The translations under genes and the position numbers were made by a program. Below, one piece after another: positions 42,289 through 44,591 of a stretch of 44,591 bases of DNA. How positions within the stretch are numbered: the first letter of the stretch is position 1; each line of letters opens with the position of its first letter. The notes under the pieces are model-generated. The model did not search any database, was not told where the DNA came from, and saw only the letters and a list, made by a program, of their open reading frames with translations. Source of the stretch: an uncultured Verrucomicrobiota bacterium (lineage in GTDB: Bacteria > Verrucomicrobiota > Verrucomicrobiia > Limisphaerales > UBA1100); assembly GCA_902551155.1 (NCBI GenBank), contig CACDBG010000012.1:1-44591 (forward strand), read 5' to 3'.

Positions 42289-43557
42289 ATGGCTAATACA
42301 ATTTTGATAGGGGCGCAGTGGGGCGACGAAGGCAAGGGTAAGATCATCGATGTGCTCACCGAGAAGGCAGATCTAGTTGTTCGTAGCCAGGGTGGAGCCA
42401 ATGCAGGGCACACGGTTCGCGTGGGGGCTAATGAATATATATTACACCTAATTCCGTCGGGGATTTTGCGTAGGAGCAAAGTGTGCCTGATTGGAAATGG
42501 TGTAGTAATTAACCCTATCTCACTGGTTAAGGAGCTTGATGGGCTCAGAAAGAAAAAAGTCAGCGTTAAGGGTCGGCTTTTTATCAGTGATAAAGCACAT
42601 GTGGTAATGCCTTATCATAGTGAACTTGAATCCTGTGCCGAACGTTTGAAAGGCAAAAACAAAATCGGGACCACTCTCCGTGGGATTGGCCCCGCTTATG
42701 GTGATAAAATTGCCCGCACGGGACTACGGATGGCTGACTTAATTAACGTACAGCGCTTCGAAAGCCAATTGCGTAAACGGGTTCGGGATGCAAACCGACT
42801 GATCAAGGCATTAGGAGGTAAGCCGATTTCATTCAAGGCAATATATGGTGAATATTGTAGTGCGGCAAGGCGGTTGAAGCCATTTGTGGCAAATACCACT
42901 GGGATGCTGCACGAGGCGTTGGAAAAGGATAAAGAGATTTTATTTGAGGGAGCTCAGGGAACATATCTGGACATTGATCAAGGAACTTATCCGTTTGTTA
43001 CATCTTCGAATACAACTTCTGGGGGCGCATGTACCGGTTCAGGAATGCCACCCAATAAGGTTGATCATGTCATGGGTGTTATTAAGGCTTATACGACCCG
43101 GGTGGGTAGCGGACCGTTCCCTACTGAGGATGATGCGATTGGTGATATGCTCCATAATATGGGCAGGGAATTTGGGGCTACCACAGGGAGGCCTCGTAGG
43201 TGTGGTTGGTTTGATGCGGTGGCGACTCGCCAGGCCGCACAGGTAAACGGGATAGATCAGTTGGCGGTAACAAATATTGACGGGCTGGACAAGCTTTCTG
43301 AAATACGTGTTTGCACCGCATACCGTTTGCGCGGAAGAACAATAGATTACGTTCCTACAGTATCCGAGGATATTGAACAGCTTAAGCCGGTGTACGAGAC
43401 TTTCCCGGGGTGGTTAACTGATACGACCCAATCAAAAAGTTGGGTGGATCTTCCTGTTAATGCAAGGAAATATCTAAATGCCATTTCAAATTTGATTAGA
43501 GCTAAGATAGTAATCGCATCAGTAGGCCCGGCTAGGAATCAGACCATATTCAGGTGA
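42289..43557 (+). CDS. purA: Adenylosuccinate synthetase (ORF open from in-frame ATG 42253)
   Basis: MANTILIGAQWGDEGKGKIIDVLTEKADLVVRSQGGANAGHTV; GTTLRGIGPAYGDKIARTGLRM; GSGPFPTE. Confidence 0.96.
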   Translation: MANTILIGAQWGDEGKGKIIDVLTEKADLVVRSQGGANAGHTVRVGANEYILHLIPSGILRRSKVCLIGNGVVINPISLVKELDGLRKKKVSVKGRLFISDKAHVVMPYHSELESCAERLKGKNKIGTTLRGIGPAYGDKIARTGLRMADLINVQRFESQLRKRVRDANRLIKALGGKPISFKAIYGEYCSAARRLKPFVANTTGMLHEALEKDKEILFEGAQGTYLDIDQGTYPFVTSSNTTSGGACTGSGMPPNKVDHVMGVIKAYTTRVGSGPFPTEDDAIGDMLHNMGREFGATTGRPRRCGWFDAVATRQAAQVNGIDQLAVTNIDGLDKLSEIRVCTAYRLRGRTIDYVPTVSEDIEQLKPVYETFPGWLTDTTQSKSWVDLPVNARKYLNAISNLIRAKIVIASVGPARNQTIFR

Positions 43558-44291
43558 GTGTTCGAACTTCCAAGCTTAGTGCTGTGGCGCAAGAATTATT
43601 GCCACATCATGTTGCTGTGATCATGGATGGTAACGGCCGGTGGGCCAATGAAAAGGGGCTGCCTAGGGCGGAGGGGCACCGTCGCGGTGCAGAGTCAGCT
43701 AAAGCAATAACTAGGGTTGCTTCTGATTTAGGCATTCGTTATCTGACCTTGTATACTTTTTCAACTGAAAATTGGAATCGCCCCAAAATGGAAATCGACG
43801 CCATTATGAGGTATTTGGTATACTACTTGAAAAAAGAGACGCCAGAATTAAATAAGCACAATGTAAGATTAGAGGTTATCGGTCAGTTATATAGGCTTCC
43901 TGAGAAGGTTCAGGATCAAATAGCCAAATCAAAACGGGAACTATCGAAGAATACGGGATTAACATTAGTGCTTGCTCTGAATTATGGATCTCGTGCTGAA
44001 ATTGTTGAGGCAGCACGAAATATCGGAGAGAAGATCCGATCGGGAGAATTATCTCCGGAGGATATAGATGAAACTTTAATAGGCATGCATCTTTATACGA
44101 GCCAGGTTCCTGACCCCGATTTGTTAATACGCACTAGCGGTGAGGTGCGATTGAGTAATTTCTTGCTCTGGCAAATTTCTTATTCAGAAATAGTGGTTAC
44201 TCAGGTGTTATGGCCGAATTTTAGAAAGGCCGCATTTTTTGACGCGTTGGAGGAATATGCAAAACGGCATAGGAGGTTCGGTAAGATATAG
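43554..44291 (+). CDS. uppS: Isoprenyl transferase / undecaprenyl diphosphate synthase
   Basis: HHVAVIMDGNGRWANEKGLPRAEGHRRGAESAK, LTLYTFSTENWNRP, PDPDLLIRTSGEVRLSNFLLWQISYSE. Confidence 0.96.
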   Translation: MSVRTSKLSAVAQELLPHHVAVIMDGNGRWANEKGLPRAEGHRRGAESAKAITRVASDLGIRYLTLYTFSTENWNRPKMEIDAIMRYLVYYLKKETPELNKHNVRLEVIGQLYRLPEKVQDQIAKSKRELSKNTGLTLVLALNYGSRAEIVEAARNIGEKIRSGELSPEDIDETLIGMHLYTSQVPDPDLLIRTSGEVRLSNFLLWQISYSEIVVTQVLWPNFRKAAFFDALEEYAKRHRRFGKI

Positions 44292-44341
44292 TTTATATCT
44301 ATGACTGAGTAATTGCTCATTAAAATTATAATTTCAACTCC

Positions 44342-44591
44342 ATGCCAAAAATAGAGCAGGTAAAACTAACTAAATCACAGGTCCTTGTGAGGCGCCTGTG
44401 CAGCAGTTTGTTTTTATATGGTATATTGTTGTTGGGGCTCTTCGGGCCAGGTCAAATATCAGTTCTGGCTTTTGGGTTTGCCATTATAATTTCCGGACTT
44501 ATGGCTGTTAGTGAGCTGTACTATATGGCAGAGAAATGTGGTCATTCTCCCTTTAAAAATGTTGGGCTAATTTTCTCGGGCGTCCTGTTGG
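44342..44591 (+). CDS. Putative phosphatidate cytidylyltransferase, N-terminal fragment (runs off window)
   Basis: ATG at 44342: MPKIEQVKLTKSQVLVRRLCSSLFLYGILLLGLFGPGQISVLAFGFAIIISGLMAVSELYYMAEKCG; hydrophobic N-terminus directly after uppS, where cdsA is usual. Confidence 0.55.
   Translation, partial: MPKIEQVKLTKSQVLVRRLCSSLFLYGILLLGLFGPGQISVLAFGFAIIISGLMAVSELYYMAEKCGHSPFKNVGLIFSGVLL

Overview
The window looks chromosomal and is probably from a member of the Verrucomicrobiota; this is inferred from a Verru_Chthon-type cassette plus an LpxC-FabZ fusion. It falls into five blocks. (1) Positions 1-16320 (+) carry a compact type IV pilus / type II secretion-like locus: a PilB/GspE C-terminus, PilT, a second PilB/GspE, PilC/GspF, an embedded BrnT-like/CopG-like toxin-antitoxin pair, two GspG-like pseudopilins, and four large prepilin-leader proteins that read as Verru_Chthon cassette proteins D-B-C-A. 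Their order and N-termini parallel GspH-I-J-K, and the K-like member is 1810 aa. (2) Positions 16.3-25.1 kb (+) carry uvrA, a TPR protein, thiC, an SDR and a small conserved protein. (3) Positions 25.3-35.9 kb (-) carry an MtfA-like peptidase, a tandem alpha/beta hydrolase, an RNase E/G and the mreBCD-mrdA-rodA shape operon. (4) Next come tRNA-Met(CAU), rpsO, a PNPase with two tandem S1 domains, lpxC-fabZ split by a frameshift in a G10 tract, and lpxA. (5) The window ends with a PHP phosphatase, purA with a terminator-like hairpin abutting its start codon, uppS and a partial cdsA-like gene. The strongest leads are the giant GspK-like/pseudopilus cassette with possible carbohydrate-binding modules, the TA pair inside the secretion operon, and the poly-G frameshift in lpxC. 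All family calls come from reading motifs; no database search was run.
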